A stretch of DNA of 8,359 bases. Source: an uncultured Sulfolobales archaeon. GTDB taxonomy: Archaea; Thermoproteota; Thermoprotei_A; Sulfolobales; Desulfurococcaceae. The position numbers and the translations under genes were made by a program. The stretch spans positions 1-8,359 of the forward strand of contig CALKYD010000100.1 of the NCBI GenBank assembly GCA_938003605.1, given 5' to 3'. Positions 1 through 5,718 of the stretch are shown piece by piece (within the stretch, counting starts at the first letter, position 1; every line of letters begins with the position of its first letter). Under the pieces are notes generated by a model that worked only from the letters and a program-made list of their open reading frames with translations, did not search any database and was not told the origin of the DNA.

Positions 1-483
1 TCATTTAATTAACTTAGTTAAATCATTTAGCCAAAGGGAGTAGTATCCTAAGTACGGTAGTTTCAATAAATATCCACTTACTTCAATTACTTTCCCCTCA
101 ATACTTGAATACGGTATGCCGCTTCTACACGGCGGTAGAGCTGGATCAGCTATTGGATTGTTATCTCCTTTAACTAAGTAGCATGGAGAAGCACCTTCAT
201 TAAGGACTGCCACCACTCTATGTATTATTAGCGTTGAACCACGCCTATATATTACTACGTCGCCTACACTTATCTCATTCGGCTTAGGCTTGTATGAAAA
301 CACTAAATCTCCTTCACGCAGTGTTGGAAGCATGCTCTTTCCATCTATAGCAGCTAATGGTGCTTCACTTCCCGTTATAAGCGTAAGTATAGGCCTTATG
401 AAAGCCATTATTGCAAGGATCAAAGCAGCTATAGCTATGTTCGCCAATTCCTTCCACTTCAAGAAACTACGCCCTACTATCAT
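1..483 (-). CDS. Signal peptidase I, archaeal (S26B-like) type
   Basis: A 160-residue membrane-anchored serine protease that removes signal peptides from secreted proteins on the outer face of the cytoplasmic membrane. Residues about 14-37 form one hydrophobic N-terminal membrane segment. The catalytic Ser is S50 in a G-K-S-M-L-P-T motif. The second box carries H88 (I-I-H-R-V-V) where bacterial enzymes have Lys, which is the archaeal/ER signature, and the acidic box is K-G-D-N with D107. There is no clear second membrane helix; the tail (137-152) is only moderately hydrophobic. C101 and C119 lie in the extracytoplasmic domain and could form a disulfide (inference). The ATG start has a GAGGAT Shine-Dalgarno 4 bases upstream that follows the stop of the preceding zinc-ribbon gene, so the two are probably co-transcribed and coupled. 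The gene is complete; its stop lies at the left edge. Confidence 0.93.
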   Translation of the reverse strand: MIVGRSFLKWKELANIAIAALILAIMAFIRPILTLITGSEAPLAAIDGKSMLPTLREGDLVFSYKPKPNEISVGDVVIYRRGSTLIIHRVVAVLNEGASPCYLVKGDNNPIADPALPPCRSGIPYSSIEGKVIEVSGYLLKLPYLGYYSLWLNDLTKLIK

Positions 484-492
484 TAGGATCCT

Positions 493-810
493 CTACTCTT
501 CTTCGTATTCCTCTAATTCAGCCATTTCTTCATCTAGGTTCTCTAAGTCTATTTCTATTACCTTCGGCTCCCTCCTCTCCTCAACGCTTATCTCCCTTCC
601 GCTGACTTCAACGCTGGCCTCTCCAACCTTTAGTTTGCTCACTACATCCCTCCACTTATGGCCGCAGTTAGGGCATTCAAAGACGCCCATGATTGTTATA
701 GTTATCCTCCCTCTTCTATCAGGTATTGGTGCTACCAGCTGCCACGTTTTAGTAGGTTCATTAACTACGGCTCCACAGTTAGGGCATTTAAAGCTTCTTC
801 TCTTAGGCAT
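493..810 (-). CDS. Zinc-ribbon protein with acidic C-terminal tail
   Basis: A 105-residue soluble protein from the chosen ATG. Two C-P-N-C-G knuckles (C9/C12 and C46/C49) should bind one zinc as a zinc ribbon, with a beta-rich stretch between them (T22-V43). The last 24 residues (82-105) are mostly Glu and Asp. It looks like the small conserved crenarchaeal zinc-ribbon proteins of unknown function, possibly nucleic-acid or transcription related; I cannot assign a specific role. The frame stays open upstream to a TTG at 882, but a TATA box at 858-867 predicts transcription from about 836. The ATG at 810 has GAGG 6 bases upstream and gives the usual M-P-K-R-R start, so the longer version is unlikely. 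An ATG at 816 is a close alternative. It is the first gene of a two-gene unit with signal peptidase I. Confidence 0.8.
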   Translation of the reverse strand: MPKRRSFKCPNCGAVVNEPTKTWQLVAPIPDRRGRITITIMGVFECPNCGHKWRDVVSKLKVGEASVEVSGREISVEERREPKVIEIDLENLDEEMAELEEYEEE

Positions 811-857
811 ATACATCCTCTGCGCAGCCTTCTTTACAGATACGTTAATAACCATAG

Positions 858-867
858 TATTTAAATT
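858..867 (-). promoter_or_regulatory. TATA box of the zinc-ribbon/signal peptidase unit
   Basis: Read on the minus strand this is AATTTAAATA, a good archaeal TATA element with a TTTAAATA core. The usual spacing of about 26 bases puts the transcription start near 836, which leaves a leader of 20-26 bases before the ATGs at 816 and 810. It lies inside the longest reading frame, which is the main reason for rejecting the upstream TTG start. Confidence 0.55.
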
Positions 868-950
868 CAAGCGCGCCCTCAAAATGCCTTGAGGCCTATT
901 GCTAAGGCTAATGTTGTGTGACTGTGAATTAAAGCTCTTAGGAAGCTAAC

Positions 951-1268
951 CTATGTCTCCCCGCCCTTATCTACTACAGTTATTTCACCAAGCAGTTTCC
1001 TCGATCTATAGAAGCCTATGTAAGACGCTATTACTCTAACCGACACGCTCACCTCTTCATGGAATGAGCACTTCGATTCAACCAAGCTTCCGTCAATTAG
1101 CTTAACTCTTATTTTCTTAAAAAGATTGCTTCCACAGTCTATTACTTCAAAGCCCTTTACAAATCCATTGAGGGCCAATGCCTCTATGTACCTAAGGCTG
1201 CAGTCTTCTCTACACGTAACGTATCTACTAACAGCTTCCCATCCACTCATGGAATCCGCCCCGAGCAC
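951..1268 (-). CDS. Unrecognised small four-cysteine protein
   Basis: A 105-residue protein that I do not recognise. It has no signal peptide or membrane segment. Cysteines are at C19 and C23 (C-x3-C), C45 and C67, enough for one zinc site or two disulfides (inference). The pattern from about residue 39 onward alternates hydrophobic and polar residues and suggests mostly beta strands. The start is GTG at 1268 with AGGAG 9 bases upstream; an in-frame ATG at 1250 is possible but has a weaker ribosome site. It begins 28 bases after the stop of the COG2403-type GTPase gene on the same strand, with no convincing promoter between them, so co-transcription with the GTPase is likely. Open frame length, a ribosome site and operon position support a real gene; the function is unknown. 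Confidence 0.7.
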   Translation of the reverse strand: MLGADSMSGWEAVSRYVTCREDCSLRYIEALALNGFVKGFEVIDCGSNLFKKIRVKLIDGSLVESKCSFHEEVSVSVRVIASYIGFYRSRKLLGEITVVDKGGET

Positions 1269-1296
1269 TAGTGGATTCTCCTAAGTCTAAAAGCTA

Positions 1297-2634
1297 TTAG
1301 AGCTTTTGCCCAGCTTTCTCGAGAAACCTATCAACAAGCTCATCTATGCTTGGCCCTTCAACTACCCTAATATTGAAGAACGCTCTGACGAACTCTCTAT
1401 TCACTTTAATTACCTTCGATATGTCGCTTTGAGTTCCAAGAACTATCGTGTCAGCAGGCACTCTACGCAGGGTCTCCTCCAGATCCATTAAATGCTCCCT
1501 CCTATACCCTGTGCTCGGAATTACCCTACCTAAGTGTGGATACCTCTTGTAGGCTTCAGCTATAATGCCCACTGCATAAGGCCTTGGATCAACTACTTCA
1601 GACGCCCCATATTTTAATGCAGCTACATAGCCTGCAGCATAAGGCGAGCCTCCATGAGTAATCGTTGGAGAGTCCTCTACAACAACTACTCTCCTCCCCC
1701 TTATTGCCTCAGGCCTGTCAACACTTACTTCACTCACCGCTAGGCTTATCAATGCCCGCGGATTAACTCCCCTAACATTGCTCACCACTCTACTCACATC
1801 ACTCTCACTAGCTTGATCAACTTTATTTACTATGACTGCGTCAGCCATCCTTACATTTACCTCTCCCGGATAGCTTGAGACCTCTTGCCCAGGCCTCGTT
1901 GCATCAGCTACAGTTATTAAGTAATCCGGCCTATAGAATGGCCAATCGTTGTTCCCTCCATCCCACAGTATTACGTCGCTCTCCGACTCCACTAATTGAA
2001 GGACTTTCCCATAATCTACGCCTGCGTAAACTGTGAGGCCCATATTTATGTAGTGCTCGTACTCCTCCCTCTCCTCAATTGTAACGCCGTACTTATCGAA
2101 GTCCTGGGCTGAGGCAAACCTTTGTACAATGGACTTCTCTAAATCGCCGTAAGCCATTGGGTGTCTCACTATGCCTACACGCAGGCCGCGATTGATGAGA
2201 GATTTAGCTAGCTCCCTTGAAACACTGCTCTTTCCAGCGCCAGTTCTAACTCCTACAACTGCTATTACTGGCTTAGATGATTCAATCATAGTCTCCTTGG
2301 GTCCAAGGATCCTGAATGAAGCGCCTGTAGCCAGTGCTTCGCTCAGCAGCCTGCCAAGATCGTTGTATGTGAGGTCGCTGAAACTTAAGACAACTTCATC
2401 AATGTCATTCCATTCAACAAGATCCTTTAAATAGCTAGCTGACACTATGGGTATGCCACTTGGATATAGATGGCCGGCCAGGCTTGGGGGGTATCTACGC
2501 CCAGTAATCCCAGGTATTTGCGTTGCTACAAATGCTATGACTCTATATTCAGGGTTATCTCTATAGACTACGTTAAAGTTATGGAAGTCTCTGCCGCCAG
2601 CACCAATTACTAATACCTTCCTACTCTTAGCCAA
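1297..2634 (-). CDS. COG2403-type P-loop GTPase, 'cyclic 2,3-diphosphoglycerate synthetase' family
   Basis: About 445 residues. Numbering from the GTG at 2643: an N-terminal Rossmann-like part with the family signature G-A-G-G-R-D-F-H-N-F (14-23), then G-R-R-Y-P-P-S-L-A-G (48-57), a Walker A loop G-V-R-T-G-A-G-K-S-S (131-140), the motif W-D-G-G-N-N-D (227-233) and a G4-like N-K-V-D (273-276) that implies guanine nucleotide binding. Members are routinely annotated as cyclic 2,3-diphosphoglycerate synthetase, the enzyme that cyclises 2,3-diphosphoglycerate as a thermoprotectant in some methanogens. In most organisms that activity is unproven, so the label is a family name rather than a demonstrated reaction. 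Start choice: TTG at 2634 is preceded by AGGTGA at a 5-base spacing; the in-frame GTG at 2643 would be almost leaderless. It is divergent from the CdvB gene and leads the small four-cysteine gene. Confidence 0.88.
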   Translation of the reverse strand: MAKSRKVLVIGAGGRDFHNFNVVYRDNPEYRVIAFVATQIPGITGRRYPPSLAGHLYPSGIPIVSASYLKDLVEWNDIDEVVLSFSDLTYNDLGRLLSEALATGASFRILGPKETMIESSKPVIAVVGVRTGAGKSSVSRELAKSLINRGLRVGIVRHPMAYGDLEKSIVQRFASAQDFDKYGVTIEEREEYEHYINMGLTVYAGVDYGKVLQLVESESDVILWDGGNNDWPFYRPDYLITVADATRPGQEVSSYPGEVNVRMADAVIVNKVDQASESDVSRVVSNVRGVNPRALISLAVSEVSVDRPEAIRGRRVVVVEDSPTITHGGSPYAAGYVAALKYGASEVVDPRPYAVGIIAEAYKRYPHLGRVIPSTGYRREHLMDLEETLRRVPADTIVLGTQSDISKVIKVNREFVRAFFNIRVVEGPSIDELVDRFLEKAGQKL

Positions 2635-2639
2635 ATGGC

Positions 2640-2645
2640 TCACCT
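2640..2645 (-). promoter_or_regulatory. Shine-Dalgarno AGGTGA deciding the GTPase start
   Basis: On the minus strand AGGTGA is complementary to the archaeal 16S rRNA 3' end and sits 5 bases before the TTG at 2634. It overlaps the alternative GTG start at 2643, so only one of the two starts can be right. Confidence 0.45.
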
Positions 2646-2668
2646 AAAGCCGCGTGATTTGCAGAGCC

Positions 2669-2676
2669 ATATATAA
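2669..2676. promoter_or_regulatory. Symmetric TATA element between divergent GTPase and CdvB genes
   Basis: The plus strand reads ATATATAA and the minus strand TTATATAT, so TBP could bind in either direction. Minus-strand transcription would start near 2647, just ahead of the GTPase start. Plus-strand transcription would start near 2698, giving a leader of about 54 bases to the preferred CdvB start. No purine-rich BRE clearly favours one direction. Confidence 0.45.
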
Positions 2677-2708
2677 CTCTACTGCGTAAAGAAGGTTATG
2701 CTCCCTCT

Positions 2709-2716
2709 TTTAAATA
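2709..2716 (+). promoter_or_regulatory. Second TATA-like element for the CdvB gene
   Basis: TTTAAATA matches the core of the zinc-ribbon gene promoter in this window. It predicts a transcription start near 2738 and a leader of about 14 bases carrying the Shine-Dalgarno before GTG 2752. It competes with the shared element at 2669-2676; transcript mapping would decide between them. Confidence 0.35.
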
Positions 2717-2739
2717 CCATCTTATTGCAACAGAACTTC

Positions 2740-2746
2740 AGGGTGA
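2740..2746 (+). promoter_or_regulatory. Shine-Dalgarno AGGGTGA of the CdvB gene
   Basis: AGGGTGA contains GGTGA, complementary to the archaeal 16S 3' end, 5 bases before GTG 2752. This supports the start at 2752 over the ATG at 2698, which has no ribosome site and would add 18 residues not expected in the family. Confidence 0.5.
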
Positions 2747-2751
2747 AGTGC

Positions 2752-3414
2752 GTGGCTGAGAAAGCGTTTGAAAGAGCTTGGTACGGCGCTAGCGAGCCAA
2801 CAATAGGTGAAAAACTCAAGAGCTTCTTCAAAAACGACAAGGAGCCCCTAGCTAAGAGAGCTGTTATGGCAAACTATAGAGTTAGATCAGCTCTCAACAG
2901 AGTCAGGTCTTATGTAGACAGGATAAATGAGAGAGATAAGGAGCTCTTCGAGAGAGCTGTTGAATCACTCATGAGGAAGGACGAGGCGAGAGCGAAGATA
3001 TACGTCAATGAAGTCGCTGAAATAAGGAAGATAGCTAGGCAGCTGCTGACGGTAGAGTACGTGTTAGAGCACGCCAGCCTAAGGCTTGACACATTCATGA
3101 TTGTTGGAGAAGCGTTTACAACAGTTGCACCAGTAGTAGGAATATTGAAGGAAGCAGCCAACATATTGAGGGGGATAGCTCCAGATCTATGGATAGACCT
3201 AAACATGGCTGTATCAGACCTCAGTACAGTAATGAGTGCTGCCGGATTCGACGTAGGATTAGGCGCGGATATAACCATGAGCCCTGAAGCAAGGAAGATA
3301 TTTGAGGAAGCAAAGATCGTCGCAGAGCAAAGACTGAGGGAGAGGTTCCCAGAGCTCCCAGCTACTGCTCTTGCAGTAGGAGAGCAGGCAGGGATTCAGC
3401 AAGGGAAGCCGTGA
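2752..3414 (+). CDS. CdvB-family ESCRT-III (Snf7-like) division protein, stand-alone paralog
   Basis: A 220-residue cytoplasmic protein. CdvB proteins polymerise at the membrane during crenarchaeal cell division and vesicle budding, and are remodelled by the AAA ATPase CdvC/Vps4. The sequence shows the long basic helical hairpin typical of ESCRT-III (roughly residues 10-110, rich in Lys, Arg and Glu) and later helices containing the S-D-L-S-T-V-M-S-A-A-G-F-D segment seen in CdvB proteins. It ends soon after a helix finishing in R-F-P-E-L-P (198-203). There is no room for the broken winged-helix domain with which CdvB binds CdvA, so it resembles the shorter CdvB1/B2/B3 paralogs. No cdvA or cdvC is adjacent. 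The frame continues upstream to an ATG at 2698, but TATA and Shine-Dalgarno positions and the family start favour GTG 2752. Which paralog it is cannot be told here. Confidence 0.9.
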   Translation: MAEKAFERAWYGASEPTIGEKLKSFFKNDKEPLAKRAVMANYRVRSALNRVRSYVDRINERDKELFERAVESLMRKDEARAKIYVNEVAEIRKIARQLLTVEYVLEHASLRLDTFMIVGEAFTTVAPVVGILKEAANILRGIAPDLWIDLNMAVSDLSTVMSAAGFDVGLGADITMSPEARKIFEEAKIVAEQRLRERFPELPATALAVGEQAGIQQGKP

Positions 3415-3428
3415 GTAAAGCCTCAACG

Positions 3429-3466
3429 TTTTTACATTGATGCCGGCGTGTTAGCAAATATTTTTT
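3429..3466 (+). terminator. T-rich termination region after the CdvB gene
   Basis: Downstream of the stop there are two T runs, TTTTT at 3429-3433 and TTTTTT at 3461-3466; the second lies inside the 3' end of the convergent gene. Archaeal RNA polymerase can stop at such oligo-T tracts without a hairpin. The assignment rests on position and base composition only. Confidence 0.35.
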
Positions 3467-4455
3467 GAGTATAACCTATAGATCTCATCAATAATGCTTT
3501 CTCTAACTTCACTAAGCAATCTACCATTACTACTTAGTACAACTCCAGGCTCTCCACTAATTACTCTGCCTATTACTGAGCATGGAATACCTACTTCTAG
3601 AAGAGAGCCCACGGCCTTCTCAACGTATGGCTCAGGTATTGTCGCTACTAGTGAGACGCTGCTGAGCAGCTTCAATGGATCTATGTTTAAGGCCTTGGTC
3701 ACAGCAGCGACTATGGGGTTGAGCTTTATGAGGGAGGGGTCGACCATTAATTTAACTCCACTAGCAACGCTTACTTCATAAAGACCTTCCAGCAGGCCTC
3801 CTTCAGTGAGGTCGTGCATTGATGAAGCGTATGGAGCTATCCTTAATGCTGCTTCAACAATGCTTACTCGCTCTATGAACTTCCTTGCCTCAGAAATCAC
3901 ATCTGGGCTTAACCCTCTTTCAGCAAGGAGCTGCGGAAAATCCCATGCAATTACGGAAGTCCCTTCACCACCGATATAACCAGCTACGATCACTAGATCC
4001 TCTAATCGCGCGCCTTTAGTAGTCACCACTCGCTTGTCAGTATACCCTACTACTGTCGATACAACTATGGGCCTCGGTAGCCCAGGAGTGTATTCAGTGT
4101 GGCCACCTATTATTGAAACACCTATTGTTTTAGCAGCTTTATCAGCATCACTCATTATTTCGTCAATTAGGCCCTCATGTGAGTTGGGCGGCATGAGGAC
4201 TACTAACTCAGCCCACCTGGGTCTGGCTCCTCTTACTGCAACGTCGTTTGCAGCCACGTTTACAGCTAGCCACCCTATTCTCCTTGAAGCAGTTGTTATT
4301 GGATTAGTGTGCGTCACTAAGTAGCCGTTGCCTAGCCTTACTATACCTGCATCCTCTCCAAACGCCGGTCCTTGGACTACGTCTGGGTCGTGGACGCCAA
4401 CATATTTAAAGACTGTGGACTCAAGGATCTCTCTTCTAGGCTTGCCCACATTCAT
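3451..4455 (-). CDS. AIR synthase-related protein, HypE-like
   Basis: 334 residues with the two-domain AIR synthase fold shared by PurM, SelD, ThiL and HypE, which bind ATP at a dimer interface. Motifs: G-E-D-A-G (33-37) for the metal/phosphate loop, N-D-V-A-V-R-G-A-R-P (70-79), G-G-H-T-E (117-121) and H-D-L-T-E-G-G-L (214-221) in the C-terminal domain. The G-G-H-T-E and H-D-x-T-E-G-G boxes fit HypE-related archaeal proteins best. True HypE dehydrates an S-thiocarboxamide on a C-terminal Cys (usually P-R-I-C) to make the cyanide ligand of [NiFe] hydrogenase. This protein also ends in Cys, but as K-N-I-C. No other hyp gene is visible, so a different substrate is possible. The ATG has GGAAGGAG just upstream and overlaps the preceding zinc-module gene by 20 bases. 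Confidence 0.85.
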   Translation of the reverse strand: MNVGKPRREILESTVFKYVGVHDPDVVQGPAFGEDAGIVRLGNGYLVTHTNPITTASRRIGWLAVNVAANDVAVRGARPRWAELVVLMPPNSHEGLIDEIMSDADKAAKTIGVSIIGGHTEYTPGLPRPIVVSTVVGYTDKRVVTTKGARLEDLVIVAGYIGGEGTSVIAWDFPQLLAERGLSPDVISEARKFIERVSIVEAALRIAPYASSMHDLTEGGLLEGLYEVSVASGVKLMVDPSLIKLNPIVAAVTKALNIDPLKLLSSVSLVATIPEPYVEKAVGSLLEVGIPCSVIGRVISGEPGVVLSSNGRLLSEVRESIIDEIYRLYSKNIC

Positions 4456-4738
4456 GAACTCCTTCCCCCTTTTTCCTCAAGCACTCTACGCAAATATATA
4501 ATATTGTTGATAACTTCACTAAGCAGTCTTCGCAACCAACTCTACCGCAATTCATACAATACCCTATAGACGGGTTTTTCCCGCAAATCTCACACAGCAG
4601 GGATTCACATACGCTGCACAGGTTCTTCAGCGAACTATAGTGTTGCTTGCAAACGGGTCTACTGCACTTGCTGCATACGTAAACTGCTTCTGCGCCACAA
4701 ATAGCGCAGTGCTTCTTGAAGCTCCCTAAATCATTCAA
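4436..4738 (-). CDS. Double B-box-like zinc-binding protein
   Basis: A 100-residue protein with 16 cysteines. Two successive modules share the same layout. The first is C11-x2-C14, C22-x2-C25, C30-x2-H33, C41-x2-C44. The second is C49-x2-C52, C61-x2-C64, C69-x2-C72, C83-x2-C86. Each can bind two zinc ions in a cross-brace, close to B-box or AN1 spacing, giving up to four zinc ions. The tail adds H95 and C97. Such folds usually mediate protein-protein contacts; no catalytic motif is visible. The start is TTG at 4738 with GAGGT 8 bases upstream. It overlaps the HypE-like gene by 20 bases, so translation is probably coupled, and it lies 64 bases after the TatD-related gene. A specific function cannot be given; a chaperone or adaptor for its neighbour is speculative. 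Confidence 0.85.
   Translation of the reverse strand: MNDLGSFKKHCAICGAEAVYVCSKCSRPVCKQHYSSLKNLCSVCESLLCEICGKNPSIGYCMNCGRVGCEDCLVKLSTILYICVECLRKKGEGVHECGQA
4492..4501 (-). promoter_or_regulatory. Possible internal TATA box for the HypE-like gene
   Basis: The minus strand reads TTATATATTT inside the 3' part of the zinc-module gene. It would start transcription near 4470, leaving a leader of about 15 bases that contains the GGAAGGAG site before the ATG at 4455. The element is also constrained by coding for I-L-Y-I, so it could be chance. Confidence 0.3.
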
Positions 4739-4802
4739 CGAGTTCTACCTCAACGCTCTTTAACAGACGCTGCGCAGTCACCTAGATGTTAGTTGAAGCT
4801 TC

Positions 4803-5660
4803 TTAAGGTGGCTTTACTTTATAAAACCTAGATATGTTTTCAACCTCTACTTTATATAAGTACTCTTCACTTACTACTCCCTCGCTAACTAAGCTCATTA
4901 ATTCACGGGGTATATCCCAAGGGTATGAGGATACGCCGGGTCTCTCAGGGTCATCTATGAAGTCTGACTCAGTCATTAACTGCCCGGGCTTGCGGGGTAG
5001 TAGAGCTCTGTAAAGCTTCTCCTTAGCTGGGACAGTATACCAGTATCCATAGCTCTCAGCGTAATGGGCTTCACTAGGCGATACATGGTGTAGCAGTAGC
5101 GAGTCTGCGTGAACCCCAGTTAATTCAGCAATTCTCTTTATTGAAGTAACCGTAGAGTATCCTCCTTGCTCTAAGTGCAAGTGGACTAGCATATCGTTAT
5201 CCCTGGCTACTTCAATAGCGTAAATTAGTATTAGCTCAGACGTAACAATCCACGCTGGATTAACTGCATAATGCTGTCTCCCAACTTCGCCTATGCCGTC
5301 TACAGTTTTTTCATTGTGGAGCTTAGCGATGTAATCTACGATTTTTCTAGCTAGTTCAACTATTTCACTAGGACTCCAGCCAGCCTTAAAGTACGCATCA
5401 ACTAGGGATGGGTGGAAGCCCGCCAAAACACTTACTTCAACACCTTCCCTCCTTGCTCTCTCAGCCTCCCTCAATAGTATCTTAATGGACTTCTCGTGGC
5501 TTTCGAAGCCTAAGCCCTCTATACCGTAATGTTGTGGAGGAAGGGAGACTATGGCCATGAACCACCCATTGGCTTTCCTAAACTTCCTAGCTATTTTCTC
5601 AGCTCCCAGGCCCCTGACCGGGTTAGTGTGTAAGTGTGCATCACTAAACACTAGAGTCAA
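4803..5660 (-). CDS. TatD-related metal-dependent hydrolase (TIM barrel)
   Basis: About 285 residues of the amidohydrolase/TatD superfamily, close to the archaeal COG1099-like branch. Numbering from the GTG at 5675: metal ligands are H14 and H16 (D-A-H-L-H), E130 (G-I-G-E-V-G), H165 (V-H-L-H), H196 or H197 (L-H-H-V) and D238 (T-E-S-D). The segment after E130 reads G-R-Q-H-Y rather than the G-L-D-Y of DNase-type TatD, which marks the archaeal subfamily. All metal ligands are present, so it should be an active two-metal hydrolase; the substrate is unknown. I prefer the TTG at 5660: GGAGGGG lies 8 bases upstream and would be inside the gene if the GTG at 5675 were used. It is divergent from sucC and upstream of the zinc-module gene. 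Confidence 0.88.
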   Translation of the reverse strand: MTLVFSDAHLHTNPVRGLGAEKIARKFRKANGWFMAIVSLPPQHYGIEGLGFESHEKSIKILLREAERARREGVEVSVLAGFHPSLVDAYFKAGWSPSEIVELARKIVDYIAKLHNEKTVDGIGEVGRQHYAVNPAWIVTSELILIYAIEVARDNDMLVHLHLEQGGYSTVTSIKRIAELTGVHADSLLLHHVSPSEAHYAESYGYWYTVPAKEKLYRALLPRKPGQLMTESDFIDDPERPGVSSYPWDIPRELMSLVSEGVVSEEYLYKVEVENISRFYKVKPP

Positions 5661-5666
5661 AGCATT

Positions 5667-5673
5667 CCCCTCC
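5667..5673 (-). promoter_or_regulatory. Shine-Dalgarno GGAGGGG of the TatD-related gene
   Basis: On the minus strand GGAGGGG precedes the TTG at 5660 by a good spacing and overlaps the alternative GTG at 5675. It is the basis for choosing the inner start. Confidence 0.5.
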
Positions 5674-5708
5674 ACAGCTTCAAGTATAATGCTAGAACTT
5701 TAACTGAG

Positions 5709-5718
5709 AACTTATAGC
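5709..5718. promoter_or_regulatory. TATA-like element between the TatD-related gene and sucC
   Basis: The minus strand reads GCTATAAGTT, a good TATA element that would give a leader of about 28 bases to the hydrolase TTG. The plus strand reads AACTTATAGC, a weaker match that would start sucC transcription near 5740. A second minus-strand candidate (ATTATACTTG, 5681-5690) would give a leaderless hydrolase transcript. Confidence 0.4.

Noticed and set aside
811..882. N-terminal extension of the zinc-ribbon gene to the TTG at 882
   Set aside because: It would place the TATA box at 858-867 inside the gene and adds residues that do not fit the compact zinc-ribbon start.
290..892. Long plus-strand open frame opposite the signal peptidase and zinc-ribbon genes
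   Set aside because: It lies antisense to two genes with clear family motifs, and its translation is a low-complexity Ser/Leu-rich shadow without domains.
811..950. Search for a box C/D small RNA in the gap before the zinc-ribbon gene
   Set aside because: No TGATGA-like C box with a properly spaced CTGA D box was found on either strand.
2698..2751. ATG at 2698 as the CdvB start
   Set aside because: There is no ribosome site, the added 18 residues look unlike the family, and a TTTAAATA element lies within them. A leaderless start there remains formally possible because the shared TATA predicts transcription from about this base.
4766..4779. CTGCGCAG palindrome in the 64-base gap before the zinc-module gene
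   Set aside because: The perfect part is only 8 bases and its flanks do not extend the pairing, so chance is the simpler explanation.
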